50,160 nucleotides of DNA from Faecousia sp. (GTDB lineage Bacteria; Bacillota; Clostridia; Oscillospirales; Oscillospiraceae): assembly GCA_029257335.1 (NCBI GenBank), contig JARIBV010000073.1:1-50160 (forward strand), read 5' to 3'. The notes under the pieces are model-generated. The model saw only the letters and a program-made list of their open reading frames with translations. It did not search any database and had not been told where the DNA came from. The position numbers and the translations under genes are program-made. Shown one piece after another: positions 7,104 through 17,355 of the stretch; position 1 is the first letter of the stretch; each line of letters starts with the position of its first letter.

Positions 7104-8303
7104 ATGAACTACAATAAGAAATCCATTGAAGATGTAGAAGTAGCAGGCAAGCGCGTTCTGTGCCGCTGCGACTTCAACGTTCCCACAAAGGACGGCAAGA
7201 TCACTTCCGACAAGCGGATCGTGGCTGCCATGCCCACCATCGAGTACCTGGTGAACCACGGTGCAAAGGTCATTCTCTGCTCCCACATGGGAAAGCCCAA
7301 GGGCGAGTGGAAGCCTGAGCTGAGCCTGAAGATCGTGGCCGACCGTCTGTCCCAGCTCCTGGGCAAGGAGGTCATTATGGCTTCCGATGTTGTGGGCGAG
7401 GACGCAAAGGCAAAGGCCGCTGCTCTGAAGGACGGCGAAGTAATGCTGCTGGAGAATGTCCGTTACATGAAGGGCGAGACCAAGAACGATCCCGAGCTGA
7501 GCCGTGAGCTGGCTTCCATGGCAGACCTGTTCGTAAACGATGCCTTCGGTACTGCACACCGTGCCCATTCTTCCACCGCCGGTGTGGCAGATCATCTTCC
7601 TGCTGTCTGCGGCTACCTGGTGCAGAAGGAAGTCGGCATCATGGGCAAGGCCCTGGCTGCTCCCGAGCGTCCCTTTGTGGCCATCCTGGGTGGTGCAAAG
7701 GTTTCCGATAAGCTCAATGTCATCAACAACCTGCTGGAGAAGGTGGACACCCTCATCATTGGCGGCGGCATGGCTTTCACCTTCCTGGCTGCCAAGGGCT
7801 ACAATGTAGGCGCCAGCCTGGTTGACAACGAGAAAATCGACTACTGCAAGGAAATGATGGCCAAGGCTGAGGCCAAGGGCGTCAAGCTCCTGCTGCCTGT
7901 GGACACCGTGGTGGCAGATTCCTTCCCCAACCCCATCGACGCAGAGATCCCCGTGCAGACCGTCATGTCTGATGCCATTCCTCAGGGCAAGATGGGCCTG
8001 GACATTGGCGAGAAGGCCAGTGCCGAGTTCTATGAGGCAGTGAAGACTGCCAAGACCGTTGTATGGAACGGACCCATGGGTGTGTTTGAGAACCCCATCC
8101 TGTCCAAGGGCACCAAGGCCGTGGCGCAGGCTCTGGCCGATTCCTCCGCTGTGACCATTGTCGGCGGTGGTGACAGTGCTGCTGCCTGCGAGCAGCTGGG
8201 CTTCGCTTCTCAGATCACCCACATTTCCACCGGCGGCGGCGCTTCTCTGGAGTTCCTGGAGGGCCTGACCCTGCCCGGTATCGCCTGCCTGCAGGATAAG
8301 TAA
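7104..8303 (+). CDS. pgk: Phosphoglycerate kinase
   Basis: This 399-residue protein is a full-length PGK. It has the N-terminal substrate loop [19 protein letters not shown], the signature around [12 protein letters not shown], the hinge [13 protein letters not shown] and the C-terminal nucleotide loop [18 protein letters not shown]. It converts 1,3-bisphosphoglycerate and ADP into 3-phosphoglycerate and ATP, a substrate-level ATP step central to a fermenter. The AGGAGG site lies at good distance from ATG 7104. Codon use is strongly biased toward C/G-ending codons, as expected of a highly expressed gene. tpiA follows after a hairpin, while gapA is not in the window. Confidence 0.98.
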   Translation: MNYNKKSIEDVEVAGKRVLCRCDFNVPTKDGKITSDKRIVAAMPTIEYLVNHGAKVILCSHMGKPKGEWKPELSLKIVADRLSQLLGKEVIMASDVVGEDAKAKAAALKDGEVMLLENVRYMKGETKNDPELSRELASMADLFVNDAFGTAHRAHSSTAGVADHLPAVCGYLVQKEVGIMGKALAAPERPFVAILGGAKVSDKLNVINNLLEKVDTLIIGGGMAFTFLAAKGYNVGASLVDNEKIDYCKEMMAKAEAKGVKLLLPVDTVVADSFPNPIDAEIPVQTVMSDAIPQGKMGLDIGEKASAEFYEAVKTAKTVVWNGPMGVFENPILSKGTKAVAQALADSSAVTIVGGGDSAAACEQLGFASQITHISTGGGASLEFLEGLTLPGIACLQDK

Positions 8304-8318
8304 TTCCCGTTTATCAGC

Positions 8319-8354
8319 GGCAGCGGGGAGGAAATAATTCTCCGCTGCCTTTTT
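8319..8354 (+). terminator. Hairpin with T-tract between pgk and tpiA
   Basis: GGCAGCGG (from 8319) pairs with CCGCTGCC (ending 8349), extended by GAG/CTC, and is followed by five Ts (8350-8354). It looks like an intrinsic terminator or attenuator that could lower or uncouple tpiA expression from pgk, or act as an RNA 3' end stabiliser. Confidence 0.65.
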
Positions 8355-8386
8355 ATCATAGATTTAGTTTTTTGGAGGCATAAAAA

Positions 8387-9163
8387 ATGAACAGAAAGTA
8401 CCGCAAGACGATCATCGCCGGTAACTGGAAGATGAACAAGACCCCCAGCGAGACCAAGGAATTCATGACCACTTTCAAGAGCATCCTGCCCAAGGGTCGT
8501 TGGTGTGATGTGGTGTTCTGTGTTCCTGCTGTGTGCATCCCCGCTGCCGTCCGCGCTATGCGTGAGACCCGGGTGGGCATTGGCGGCGAAAACATGAACG
8601 CCAACGCTTCCGGCGCTTACACCGGCGAGATCGCTGCCAATATGCTGGTAGACGCCGGCTGTAAGTATGTCATCATCGGCCACTCCGAGCGCCGCGCTAT
8701 GGGCGAGACCGATGCCGACGTGAATGCCAAGGTCCTGGCTGCTCTGGAAGCCGGCCTGACCCCCATCATGTGCTGCGGCGAGAGCCTGGAGCAGCGTGAG
8801 GCCGGTATCACCGAGGAGTGGATCACCATGCAGATCAAGGCTGGCCTGCTGAATGTTCCCGAGGACAAGATCCGCAAGGTCATCATTGCTTACGAACCCA
8901 TCTGGGCCATCGGCACCGGCCGGACCGCTACTCCCGAGCAGGCTGAGGAAGTCTGCGAGAGCATCCGTACCGTGATCCGCAAGCTGTACAGCTCCAAGAA
9001 TGCCCGTGCAATCTCCATCCTGTACGGTGGTTCCATGAACGAGAAGAATGCCTTCGAGCTGCTGGCTCAGCCTGACATTGACGGCGGCCTCATCGGCGGT
9101 GCATCTCTGGTGCCCGAGAAGTTTGTGCAGATCATCGAAGCTGCCAACCAGCCCACTGCCTGA
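8387..9163 (+). CDS. tpiA: Triosephosphate isomerase
   Basis: This 258-residue TIM-barrel enzyme interconverts dihydroxyacetone phosphate and glyceraldehyde 3-phosphate. All catalytic residues are present: Lys15 in AGNWKMNK, His99 in IIGHSERR and Glu170 in [11 protein letters not shown], plus the phosphate-binding GGSMN and GGLIGGASL loops near the C terminus. The start ATG at 8387 follows a GGAGG site. The biased codon use matches pgk. The gene ends with its own strong terminator and is separated from pgk by 83 bases containing a hairpin. Confidence 0.98.
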   Translation: MNRKYRKTIIAGNWKMNKTPSETKEFMTTFKSILPKGRWCDVVFCVPAVCIPAAVRAMRETRVGIGGENMNANASGAYTGEIAANMLVDAGCKYVIIGHSERRAMGETDADVNAKVLAALEAGLTPIMCCGESLEQREAGITEEWITMQIKAGLLNVPEDKIRKVIIAYEPIWAIGTGRTATPEQAEEVCESIRTVIRKLYSSKNARAISILYGGSMNEKNAFELLAQPDIDGGLIGGASLVPEKFVQIIEAANQPTA

Positions 9164-9185
9164 TTCATTTTAACAGCGTATATAG

Positions 9186-9217
9186 ACACCGCAGATGTTG
9201 TTCTGCGGTGTTTTTTT
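9186..9217 (+). terminator. Terminator after tpiA
   Basis: A perfect 10-bp stem (ACACCGCAGA at 9186-9195, complement at 9202-9211) runs directly into a seven-T tract. Confidence 0.9.
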
Positions 9218-9539
9218 ATATATTCTGCCGCACAGAGAAATACAAACAAAAAATTCCTTTACCAATACACATTGTTTCTTACACAATATCTTGTGTAATA
9301 TATTTTTACTATACTATGATTTAGGTGTTCTGGTACCATTATCTATTGTAAATATCCTGTTGCTATTTCACGATATTGTGCAATGGCATTTTTGCAGTTC
9401 AGACCAAAAAGTATAGGACAGCCGGAAAAAAAGAGCTATTTGTGTGAAATACTCTCTGCTTTTGCATGAAAAGCAATGACAAAGAAAGGTTAACAATTTG
9501 GTTACGATTCAACGAAATAAATCATGTTTTCAAAATTGC
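9218..9539. other. AT-rich intergenic region upstream of the giant protease
   Basis: About 320 bases of AT-rich DNA with no open frame having a ribosome site and no recognised RNA. Together with the promoter region that follows, it makes a long upstream region for the protease gene, perhaps for regulator binding. I see no specific motif. Confidence 0.5.
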
Positions 9540-9568
9540 TTGACAGTGACATTACAAAATTATATCAT
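9540..9568 (+). promoter_or_regulatory. Promoter of the S8 protease gene
   Basis: A perfect TTGACA (9540-9545) and TATCAT (9563-9568) are separated by 17 bases. The implied leader is about 115 bases. Confidence 0.7.
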
Positions 9569-9692
9569 ATTGTTATGGCAATTCTACGGGGGAAAAGTGT
9601 AGAAAATGCCGTAAAGGGGTTGAAAAGAGGAGGTTTCAATCTCTTTCATAGCGCCTGTCCCAAATGACAGAGAATGAAAAGGAGAAAAGAAG

Positions 9693-12600
9693 ATGGAAAA
9701 AAGTTTGTTAAACCGATTACTGTCCCTGATGCTGGTTGCAGCAATGCTGTGCGGATTTGTGATCCCGGTGCATGCAGCTGAGGAATCTGATTCCGTACGC
9801 TTCCAGCAGGTGGACAACAGTGCGGTGACCGCAGTGCTTCCCGGTCATGCACCCATCACCCCGCAGCAAGAAGAAGCATATGCTCCCACGGATGAGGTTC
9901 GTGTCTCCATTGTGCTGGAGAAGAAATCCACTGTGGCAGCAGGATTTGAATTGCAGAATATTGCGCAGAACGCTTCTGCCATGGCCTATCGTCAGGAGCT
10001 GCAGGACCAGCAGGCCCAGGTGACGGCTTCTATCGAAAAAAGCCTGGAGCAGAAACTGGATGTGGCATGGAACCTGACTCTGGCAGCGAACCTGATTTCT
10101 GCCGATGTGGAATACGGCCAGATCGAGGCAATCGAGAAGGTCCCCGGTGTTGAGAAGGTCCTGATTGAAACCAGATACGAGCCTGCCGTTGTGGATCGGG
10201 AAGAGACAAATGATCCCAACATGGCAACTTCCTCCAAGCAGATTGGCTCCAGCATCGCCTGGGATGCAGGTTACACCGGCGCAGGTGCCCGAATCGCGGT
10301 GATCGATACCGGTATCGATACTACCCATCAGTCCTTTGACAATGCAGGCTATAAGCATTCCCTGGAATGCTTGGCAAAAGAGAAGGGTATTGCACTGGAT
10401 GAATATATGAAGCAGTTGGATCTTTTGGATGTGGAAGAGATCCAGTCTGTGCAGAATCAGCTGCATGTGCAGATCGATCCGAAGCAGGCGTTTGTCAGCG
10501 AAAAGCTTCCCTTTGCCTACAACTATGTAGATCAGAATTACACTGTGGACCATCTCAACGATACCCAGGGTGAGCATGGCTCTCATGTCAGCGGTATTGC
10601 TGCGGCCAATGCCTATATTGCGGAGAAAGACGGCACATTCTCCAAGGCACTGGAGTCTGCAAAGGTCCAGGGCGTTGCCCCCGATGCCCAGATCATTACC
10701 ATGAAGGTGTTTGGTGCAAAGGGCGGTGCTTATGACTCGGACTATATGGTTGCCATTGAGGACGCCATTATTCTGGGCTGTGACACTGTGAACATGTCTC
10801 TGGGCGCCGGCAACCCCGGTAACTCCCGCCACGCCAACAAAGAGTATCAGACCATTATGGACAATCTTACCAAGGCGGGCATTGTGGTTTGTATCTCTGC
10901 CGGTAACAGCGGCAACTGGGTTCAGAATGCTGCCAATGGCGGGCACCTGTATGCTGACGATGTAAGTATGCAGACCAACGGCACGCCCGGTTCTTACACC
11001 AACTCTCTGTGTGTAGCCTCTGTGGACAACGACGGCACCACAGGCCTGTATATGCAGGTGAAGGATTACATGACATCCTACTATCAGGATGTGGGCCGTG
11101 GAGATCCCATGGTTACATTGGCAGGTGAGCATGATTATGTGCTGATCGACGGCTACGGTACGAAAGAGGATTGGGCAGCGGTTGGCAGCGCACTGGAAGG
11201 GAAGATTGCCATTTGCTCCCGTGGTGTCACTCCCTTTGTGGAAAAAGCCGATAATGCGGTGGATGCAGGTGCCATTGCAACGGTGATCTACAATAACGAG
11301 CCCGGTATCATCGGCATGGATCTGTCCACTTATAAAAAGAAAGCTCCCTGTGCATCCATTACACAGGCTGCCGGAAAGGTGTTCCGTGAAAGCGCCCAGG
11401 AAGTTACCACCGATTCCGGAATGAAGTATTACACTGGAAAACTGACCATCTCCAAGGAGATCGGCTCTTCCCAGCTTAACAGCGAGTTTTACACCATGAG
11501 CGACTTCTCGTCCTGGGGCGTCCCCGGTACACTGGAGATGAAGCCGGAAATCACGGCACCCGGCGGTTATATTTATTCCGTACATGGCACTACCCCTGTG
11601 GGCGGCGGTAAAGATCAGTATGTGAGTATGTCCGGTACCTCCATGGCTTCCCCGCAGGTTGCCGGTATGGCAGCACTGGTGGCCCAGCATATGGAAGCCA
11701 ATCATCTGGCAGAGAAGACCAAGCTGACCCCTCGCCAGCTGATCCAGAGTCTTTTGATGTCTACTGCGGAACCGATGGTAAACGGTGACGGCCATAGTTA
11801 TTTTCCTGTGATCCAGCAGGGTGCCGGCCTTGCCAATGTTGGTAATGCGGTGAATGCGGACAGCTACATCACTATGGACGAAAGTGCAACCAAGTCCTTT
11901 GCAGATGGCAAGGTCAAGGTGGAGCTGGGCGACGATCCCCAGCGGACAGGCCAGTATCAGTTCTCCTTTAACATCCACAATCTGGAAACCACGGATAAGG
12001 AATTCACTCTGTCTGCTGATTTCTTCACCCAGAAGGTGTTTGAGGACTACGCAAACGACAAGAAGGATGAAAACCAGAAGGCATTCTATATGGATACCAA
12101 GACCGTCTCTCTGCCTGTCAATGTGACATGGGAAGTGGACGGAAAGACCCTCGCACCCAGCAAGCTGTCCATGGATATGGACTTTGACGGAAACGGCACG
12201 GTCAATGCCAATGACGGCCAGGTCCTTCTGGACTATGTGGTTGACAACAACAAGACCATCAAGAATCTGGAAAAGGCCGACATAGACAAAGACGGCGATG
12301 TGGATACTTATGACGCATATCTTTTCTTCAAGGATCTGACAACCAGCTCCATCGCGGTTCCCGGGGATGGTTCTGCTCAGGTTCATGTCACCGTGGAACT
12401 GACGGATGCATGGAAAGAACACCTAAAAACAGCCACCGACGGTGCATATGTGGAAGGATATGTGTTTGCACAGAGCATGACAAGCAAGGAAGGGGTCAAG
12501 GGTACCACCCACTCCATCCCGGTTCTGGGCTTCTACGGCAGCTGGACCGATCCTTCGATGTTTGAAGCAGGCACTCTGTCCCAATATCGGACCGGCGAGG

Positions 12601-15600
12601 ATTGCCGCACCCCTTATTTGGGCAACATTGAGGCCAACACCTACCTGGTGACCTATGCAAACGATCCCAAGAATGTCTATCCCATGGGTGGCAACCCCAT
12701 GATTCCCGACAAGAAGTATATGCCCGAGCGCAACGCCATCAACTCTCTGAACGGCGACACTGTGGGAAAAATGCAGTTTGCGGTGATCCGTAACGCCGCA
12801 GCCGGTCGGTTTACCGCCCAGAACATCACCAAGGGCAAAGAACTGGCAAGTACCAAACTGGATATGGTTGGCGCAGCATTTTTCTATCCGGCTGCAAACA
12901 AATGGCAGGAAACCGGGTATACCTTGAAAACCAACTTTAAGCCCAAGGGTGCGGACGAGGGGGACAAGCTCCTGCTGGATCTGACCCTGGCTCCCGAGTA
13001 TTACACCAATGCCCAGGGGGAAGTCCGCTGGGATGAGCTGGGACATGGCGCAAGCTTCAATCTGCCTCTGGTGGTAGATAACACCGCCCCTGTCATCAAG
13101 GATGTGTCTCACAGCTTCACCGGCAATAAACTGGTGGTGACAGCTTCGGATAACCAGTATATTGCAGCTGTGGTGCTGTATAACAAGACCGGCACCAAGG
13201 TCTGCGCTTCAACCGGTGCCATTCAGGAGATTGAGCCCGGCGCAGAGGCAAAGTATGAGCTGGATCTTTCCAATGTAAGCGGCAAGAAATTTGCCCTTCA
13301 GGTTGTGGACTACGCCATGAACACCACCACTTACATGCTGGACATGGAGATCGGCGAACAGCAGCCTCTTCCCCAGATGATGGCATTCTCCATGGATGAA
13401 AAGTCCCAGTACTGGTTTGCATTCGACAAGGACACCGCATATAAGCCCGATGCAGCCCATGGCCTGGAGCCTTACAGCGAGACCCAAAATGTATTCGTGG
13501 GCGCTACCATTGCAGATCACACCGTATTTGCATCCACCAAAGATGGAAAACTCTATGCAATGCCGGAAGATGATCTGGCCGAAGAGAACCTGATCGTAGA
13601 CGCCGGCATGATGTTCTCTGACATGGCCTATAACCGGGCAGATAAGAAAATCTATGGCATCAGCGATGAGAAGCTGTATACCATTGATAAGCTGACCGGC
13701 AAGACCGAAGAGATGGGCACCATTGGCCTGAAGACCAACACGCTGGCCTGTGATGCAGAGGGGACCTTCTACTGCAATGAGCTGAAAACCAATAAGATTT
13801 ATAAGTTCACACTGACTTCCATGAATGAGCCTCAGTTTGTGGCAGCGGTTGAGCAGAAGGCTGATATAACCAGCGACTTCGTTCAGGCCATGGAAATCAA
13901 TCCCAACACGGGAACCCTGTGCTGGAACTCCTTCTATACCGAAAGAAACAGCGAAGGGTATACCGTTGGCCGGTCCTATTATGTAGAAATGGACCCCAAG
14001 ACCGGCACTTCCAAGGTGTACAATGACCTGCGGGAAGAGATTTCCTGCCTGGTGATCCCGGAGCGTGCCGCCGGAGACGACGAGCTGAAGCCCACTGATG
14101 AGGTTTCCGGTGTCATTATGAGTAAAGACACCCTCAGTATGCTCAATGGCACCACCAAGAAGCTGTCTGCTCTGGTGCAGCCCTGGACGGCAACCGACCG
14201 CAGCGTTACCTGGAGCTCTGAGAATGACGAGATCGCAAGAGTTGACCAGAACGGTATTGTGACGGCGGTTGGAATCGGTACAACCACTGTGACCGCCACA
14301 TCTGTTCTGAATCCCAAGATGACGGCCAAGTGTACCGTCACCGTGGAAAAAGTCGATGTTACCTTGAAGGGCGTCTTGCAGGATAAGGACGGCAAGTCCA
14401 AACTCTTCTCCTGGAACATGGCAGAGAAGGACATCTGGACGCCGGGTGCGGAGATTGACACCACCGTAAACTCTGCCGCCTACGACCCCAAGAATCAGAC
14501 TTACTATGTGCAGGACAACACAAAGGGTCTTTTGATGCACAAGTTTGGACAAGACGGCACTGCTCTGGAAACCTCTGAAACCAACGGCGCAGGAATTCCT
14601 CTGTGGGATATGGCATACAGCTCCTATTTCTCTACAGACGAGACGCCCAAGGTGTTCTCTGTCTATGCCTATTATTTCCTGCCCCCCAAGGACCCCATGC
14701 ACCTGGACAACAAGGCACTTAACCTCTATGGTGCCATTGAGTACCTGACGGCCATCACTTCCATGGGTTATGAACAGTATACAGTCCCCAATACGGGAGA
14801 AAAGCTGGATACGGAGCATCTGGTGCTGCTAGACAATAAGGGCATGGTCTACCACTTCTATACCTATTGGAACGGGGAAGATTACAGAGCACGGCTGGCA
14901 CAGTATCCCAGCGATCTGGGCCTGAGCTTCGACGGCTTCGACAACAAGGAAAAGATGTTCTGCTCCATGGTCGCAGACCCGAACGGTGTTTTGTATCTGT
15001 CCTACTTCAACGGAGATTCCAGCGAATTGTATCGTCTGGCCCTGGATGATAACAACGAAATGTATCATGCCGAGCGGATTGGAACCTTTGGAGACGAGGT
15101 CTGGCCCGCAATGCTTACAGAAGTTACCAACAATCACCCCAATCCGGAAACTGCACGCAGAGTATTCCATGCTGACCAGGAAATCGAAGCCGAGGAAGTA
15201 ACGGCTGAGCAGATGAAGGCCGCCATGGAGGAGTTGCGGAATGACACCTCTGACAAGATTTTCCAGATGACCGAAGAGGCCAGACAGTCCCGGGAGGAAA
15301 TGCAGCCTGCTTCCAAGGTTGAGGCGGAGGAAAAGACGGTTACCGTCACCATTACAGCCAAGGACGCTGCCGGTGCGGATGTTGCTTCTACCAATGGCCT
15401 CATTCGTGCGGCCTATGATGCCTCCAAGCTGGAGCTGGTGGAGCTCACCGTTCACGGTGCCTACACCTCCAAGGTGCAGGAAGCGGGCAAGGTCACCTTT
15501 GGCTATGTTTCCCTGAGTGAAATCCCTGCGGGCGATGCCGTTGCCACCCTGAAATTTAAGGCACTGACCGAAGAAGCCTCCAACCTCACTGTGGAGACCC

Positions 15601-16448
15601 TTCAGGTGAATCGCACAGCAGGCGGCAAGGAAGAGCTGAAGATCGAGTTTACCCATGAGAACACCGAGGTTCGCAATGCTGTGGAAGCCACCTGCACCAA
15701 GGACGGCTACACCGGCGACACCTACTGCCTGGACTGCGGCAAGCTGATTGCCAAGGGCGAAGTAATTCCGGCGAAGGGTCACCAGTGGTCTGAGTGGACC
15801 GTGACCAAGGAAGCCACCTGCTTTGCCGATGGAGAAAAGACCAGAACCTGCTCGGTCTGCGGCGAGACCGAGACGGAAGTCATTCCCGCTGATACGGACC
15901 ATTGCCCCTGCAAGGGATTTGAGGATCTGGATTGCACCAAGTGGTACCACGAAGGCGTTGACTTCGTTCTGGAAAACGGTATCATGGAGGGTGTGGGCGA
16001 TCACCTCTTTAACCCCAACGGCAAGATTACCCGCGGGCAGATGGTTACCATGCTGTACCGCATGGCAGGCAATCCCGAGGTTACGGGAGAGAATCCCTTC
16101 ACCGATGTGCAGGAGGACAAGTGGTACACCGATGCAGTTGTGTGGGCCGCAGAGGTCGGTGTCACAGACGGCGTCACCGAAACCACCTTTGCACCCGGCC
16201 ATGTTATGACCAGAGAGCAGATGGTGACCTTCCTGTATCGCTACGCGGAGCTGAACGGGAAAGATGTGAACGCTGCCGGGGATCTGAGCAAGTTTGATGA
16301 TGCACAGAATGTACATGACTTTGCAAAGATTCCCATGGCCTGGGCCGTTGCGGAAGAATTGATCGAGGGTATGGATAACCGTCTGTATCCTGCAAACACC
16401 GCAACCCGTGCACAGGGTGCAACGGTGCTCATGCGCTATTCCAAGTAA
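9693..16448 (+). CDS. Giant modular S8 (subtilisin-like) protease, S-layer anchored
   Basis: This 2251-residue exported protein has a signal peptide (residues 1-28, ending VHAA) and a subtilase domain with Asp205 (AVIDTG), His295 (GEHGSHVSG), oxyanion Asn405 (SAGNSGN) and Ser650 (SGTSMASPQVAG). A PA-type insert lies near residues 480-600. Downstream come a dockerin-like pair of calcium loops (DFDGNGTVNANDG and DIDKDGDVDTYDA, about 829-882) and a predicted beta-propeller-like region (about 1225-1455). A Big_2 Ig-like domain follows (about 1470-1552), then a cohesin-like beta domain (about 1880-1985), Cys-rich CxxC repeats (about 1995-2075) and SLH repeats (about 2080-2251). The SLH modules bind secondary cell-wall polymer, so the protease should sit on the cell surface and degrade external protein. 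Full catalytic set implies activity. The gene is alone in its transcript. Confidence 0.93.
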   Translation: MEKSLLNRLLSLMLVAAMLCGFVIPVHAAEESDSVRFQQVDNSAVTAVLPGHAPITPQQEEAYAPTDEVRVSIVLEKKSTVAAGFELQNIAQNASAMAYRQELQDQQAQVTASIEKSLEQKLDVAWNLTLAANLISADVEYGQIEAIEKVPGVEKVLIETRYEPAVVDREETNDPNMATSSKQIGSSIAWDAGYTGAGARIAVIDTGIDTTHQSFDNAGYKHSLECLAKEKGIALDEYMKQLDLLDVEEIQSVQNQLHVQIDPKQAFVSEKLPFAYNYVDQNYTVDHLNDTQGEHGSHVSGIAAANAYIAEKDGTFSKALESAKVQGVAPDAQIITMKVFGAKGGAYDSDYMVAIEDAIILGCDTVNMSLGAGNPGNSRHANKEYQTIMDNLTKAGIVVCISAGNSGNWVQNAANGGHLYADDVSMQTNGTPGSYTNSLCVASVDNDGTTGLYMQVKDYMTSYYQDVGRGDPMVTLAGEHDYVLIDGYGTKEDWAAVGSALEGKIAICSRGVTPFVEKADNAVDAGAIATVIYNNEPGIIGMDLSTYKKKAPCASITQAAGKVFRESAQEVTTDSGMKYYTGKLTISKEIGSSQLNSEFYTMSDFSSWGVPGTLEMKPEITAPGGYIYSVHGTTPVGGGKDQYVSMSGTSMASPQVAGMAALVAQHMEANHLAEKTKLTPRQLIQSLLMSTAEPMVNGDGHSYFPVIQQGAGLANVGNAVNADSYITMDESATKSFADGKVKVELGDDPQRTGQYQFSFNIHNLETTDKEFTLSADFFTQKVFEDYANDKKDENQKAFYMDTKTVSLPVNVTWEVDGKTLAPSKLSMDMDFDGNGTVNANDGQVLLDYVVDNNKTIKNLEKADIDKDGDVDTYDAYLFFKDLTTSSIAVPGDGSAQVHVTVELTDAWKEHLKTATDGAYVEGYVFAQSMTSKEGVKGTTHSIPVLGFYGSWTDPSMFEAGTLSQYRTGEDCRTPYLGNIEANTYLVTYANDPKNVYPMGGNPMIPDKKYMPERNAINSLNGDTVGKMQFAVIRNAAAGRFTAQNITKGKELASTKLDMVGAAFFYPAANKWQETGYTLKTNFKPKGADEGDKLLLDLTLAPEYYTNAQGEVRWDELGHGASFNLPLVVDNTAPVIKDVSHSFTGNKLVVTASDNQYIAAVVLYNKTGTKVCASTGAIQEIEPGAEAKYELDLSNVSGKKFALQVVDYAMNTTTYMLDMEIGEQQPLPQMMAFSMDEKSQYWFAFDKDTAYKPDAAHGLEPYSETQNVFVGATIADHTVFASTKDGKLYAMPEDDLAEENLIVDAGMMFSDMAYNRADKKIYGISDEKLYTIDKLTGKTEEMGTIGLKTNTLACDAEGTFYCNELKTNKIYKFTLTSMNEPQFVAAVEQKADITSDFVQAMEINPNTGTLCWNSFYTERNSEGYTVGRSYYVEMDPKTGTSKVYNDLREEISCLVIPERAAGDDELKPTDEVSGVIMSKDTLSMLNGTTKKLSALVQPWTATDRSVTWSSENDEIARVDQNGIVTAVGIGTTTVTATSVLNPKMTAKCTVTVEKVDVTLKGVLQDKDGKSKLFSWNMAEKDIWTPGAEIDTTVNSAAYDPKNQTYYVQDNTKGLLMHKFGQDGTALETSETNGAGIPLWDMAYSSYFSTDETPKVFSVYAYYFLPPKDPMHLDNKALNLYGAIEYLTAITSMGYEQYTVPNTGEKLDTEHLVLLDNKGMVYHFYTYWNGEDYRARLAQYPSDLGLSFDGFDNKEKMFCSMVADPNGVLYLSYFNGDSSELYRLALDDNNEMYHAERIGTFGDEVWPAMLTEVTNNHPNPETARRVFHADQEIEAEEVTAEQMKAAMEELRNDTSDKIFQMTEEARQSREEMQPASKVEAEEKTVTVTITAKDAAGADVASTNGLIRAAYDASKLELVELTVHGAYTSKVQEAGKVTFGYVSLSEIPAGDAVATLKFKALTEEASNLTVETLQVNRTAGGKEELKIEFTHENTEVRNAVEATCTKDGYTGDTYCLDCGKLIAKGEVIPAKGHQWSEWTVTKEATCFADGEKTRTCSVCGETETEVIPADTDHCPCKGFEDLDCTKWYHEGVDFVLENGIMEGVGDHLFNPNGKITRGQMVTMLYRMAGNPEVTGENPFTDVQEDKWYTDAVVWAAEVGVTDGVTETTFAPGHVMTREQMVTFLYRYAELNGKDVNAAGDLSKFDDAQNVHDFAKIPMAWAVAEELIEGMDNRLYPANTATRAQGATVLMRYSK

Positions 16449-16497
16449 AAATCGGAACCTTCTGAACGCCTGACCTCCGGAAGAAGGAAACGAAGAG

Positions 16498-16533
16498 ATG
16501 CTGCCTCACAGAGTGCTGTGGGGCAGCATTTTT
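16498..16533 (+). terminator. Terminator after the S8 protease
   Basis: A 14-bp stem with one wobble pair (ATGCTGCC-TCACAG at 16498-16511, right arm 16516-16529) is followed by five Ts. Confidence 0.88.
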
Positions 16534-16575
16534 CTGTGCGGATTAGAAAAGGTGCTGTTTCTTTCCCGGTTTGGG

Positions 16576-16604
16576 TTGCAATTTTTTGTAAGATGTGGCA
16601 TAAT
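16576..16604 (+). promoter_or_regulatory. Promoter of the GntR-lysozyme pair
   Basis: TTGCAA (16576-16581) and CATAAT (16599-16604) are 17 bases apart, about 30 bases before the chosen start of the regulator. Confidence 0.55.
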
Positions 16605-16634
16605 GATGGAAATGTGAAAGGAGCGGTCAATGCC

Positions 16635-17333
16635 ATGGCACACATGCAATCTCCCAGGCTCATGGACCAGACAGCAGATCAGCTGCTGCGTATGATTCGG
16701 ACGGATCCCCACTGTGCACCCGGAGCAAAGCTGCCCGGTGAGGTGCAGCTTTGTGAGTTCTTTGGGGTCAGCCGAACCACAGTACGGGCGGCAGTTCGGT
16801 CTCTGGCAGCCCAGGGGTATCTGGAGGTGCGGCGTGGCAGCGGAACCTTTGTGCTGGATCGCAGCAGCGCAGAGGTGGACATCGGCCTGCAAAAGCTGGA
16901 ATCCGTTCAGGCCAGGCTGAAAGATCTGTATGAAATCCGAATGATGATTGAGCCGGAACTGGCCAGGCTTGCCTGTCTGCGGGGGTCCAATGAGGAACTG
17001 AGTGAAATCGCGCAAAAGGCAGAGGCGGTGGCAGATGCCATTCGTCAGGGCCGTGATTTTGACAGTGCGGAAGAGGATTTTCATCAGGCCTTTGTTGCGG
17101 CAGCACATAACCCGTATATGGAGCAGCTCCTTCCCATTATCCACAATGCTCTCCATGAGGCTTGGGCGGCTATGGATGTCAACGGCCTTTTGGCCCAGCC
17201 CACCATCCGGGATAATGAGATTTTGGTGGATTTTTTACGCAGGAGGGATGGCCAGGGCGCAAAACACGCAATGGCAACCCATATCAGACATTCCATCAAT
17301 ATCCTGAATCTGTCTGATCCAAATGAAGTGTAA
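16635..17333 (+). CDS. GntR/FadR-family transcriptional regulator
   Basis: This 232-residue regulator has an N-terminal GntR winged helix (LPGEVQLCEFFGVSRTTVRA, wing GYLEVRRGSGTFV, residues about 15-75). It is followed by an all-helical FCD ligand domain with the usual metal-site segments (EEDFHQAFVAAAHNPYM and AKHAMATHIRHS). FCD regulators sense small carboxylic acids or acyl-CoA; the ligand is unknown. I chose ATG 16635, 11 bases after AAAGGAG (16617-16623), because a longer in-frame reading would start inside the previous terminator and lacks a ribosome site. The lysozyme gene follows after 22 bases, so the regulator may control it. Confidence 0.9.
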   Translation: MAHMQSPRLMDQTADQLLRMIRTDPHCAPGAKLPGEVQLCEFFGVSRTTVRAAVRSLAAQGYLEVRRGSGTFVLDRSSAEVDIGLQKLESVQARLKDLYEIRMMIEPELARLACLRGSNEELSEIAQKAEAVADAIRQGRDFDSAEEDFHQAFVAAAHNPYMEQLLPIIHNALHEAWAAMDVNGLLAQPTIRDNEILVDFLRRRDGQGAKHAMATHIRHSINILNLSDPNEV

Positions 17334-17355
17334 TACAAAACAGCGAGGTGGCTCT

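Noticed and set aside
9717..12422. Very long open frame (about 900 codons) on the minus strand inside the S8 protease gene
   Set aside because: It is antisense to a gene with a signal peptide, catalytic motifs and strong codon bias. Its translation has no recognisable domain and it lacks a ribosome site, so it is a by-product of the codon bias.
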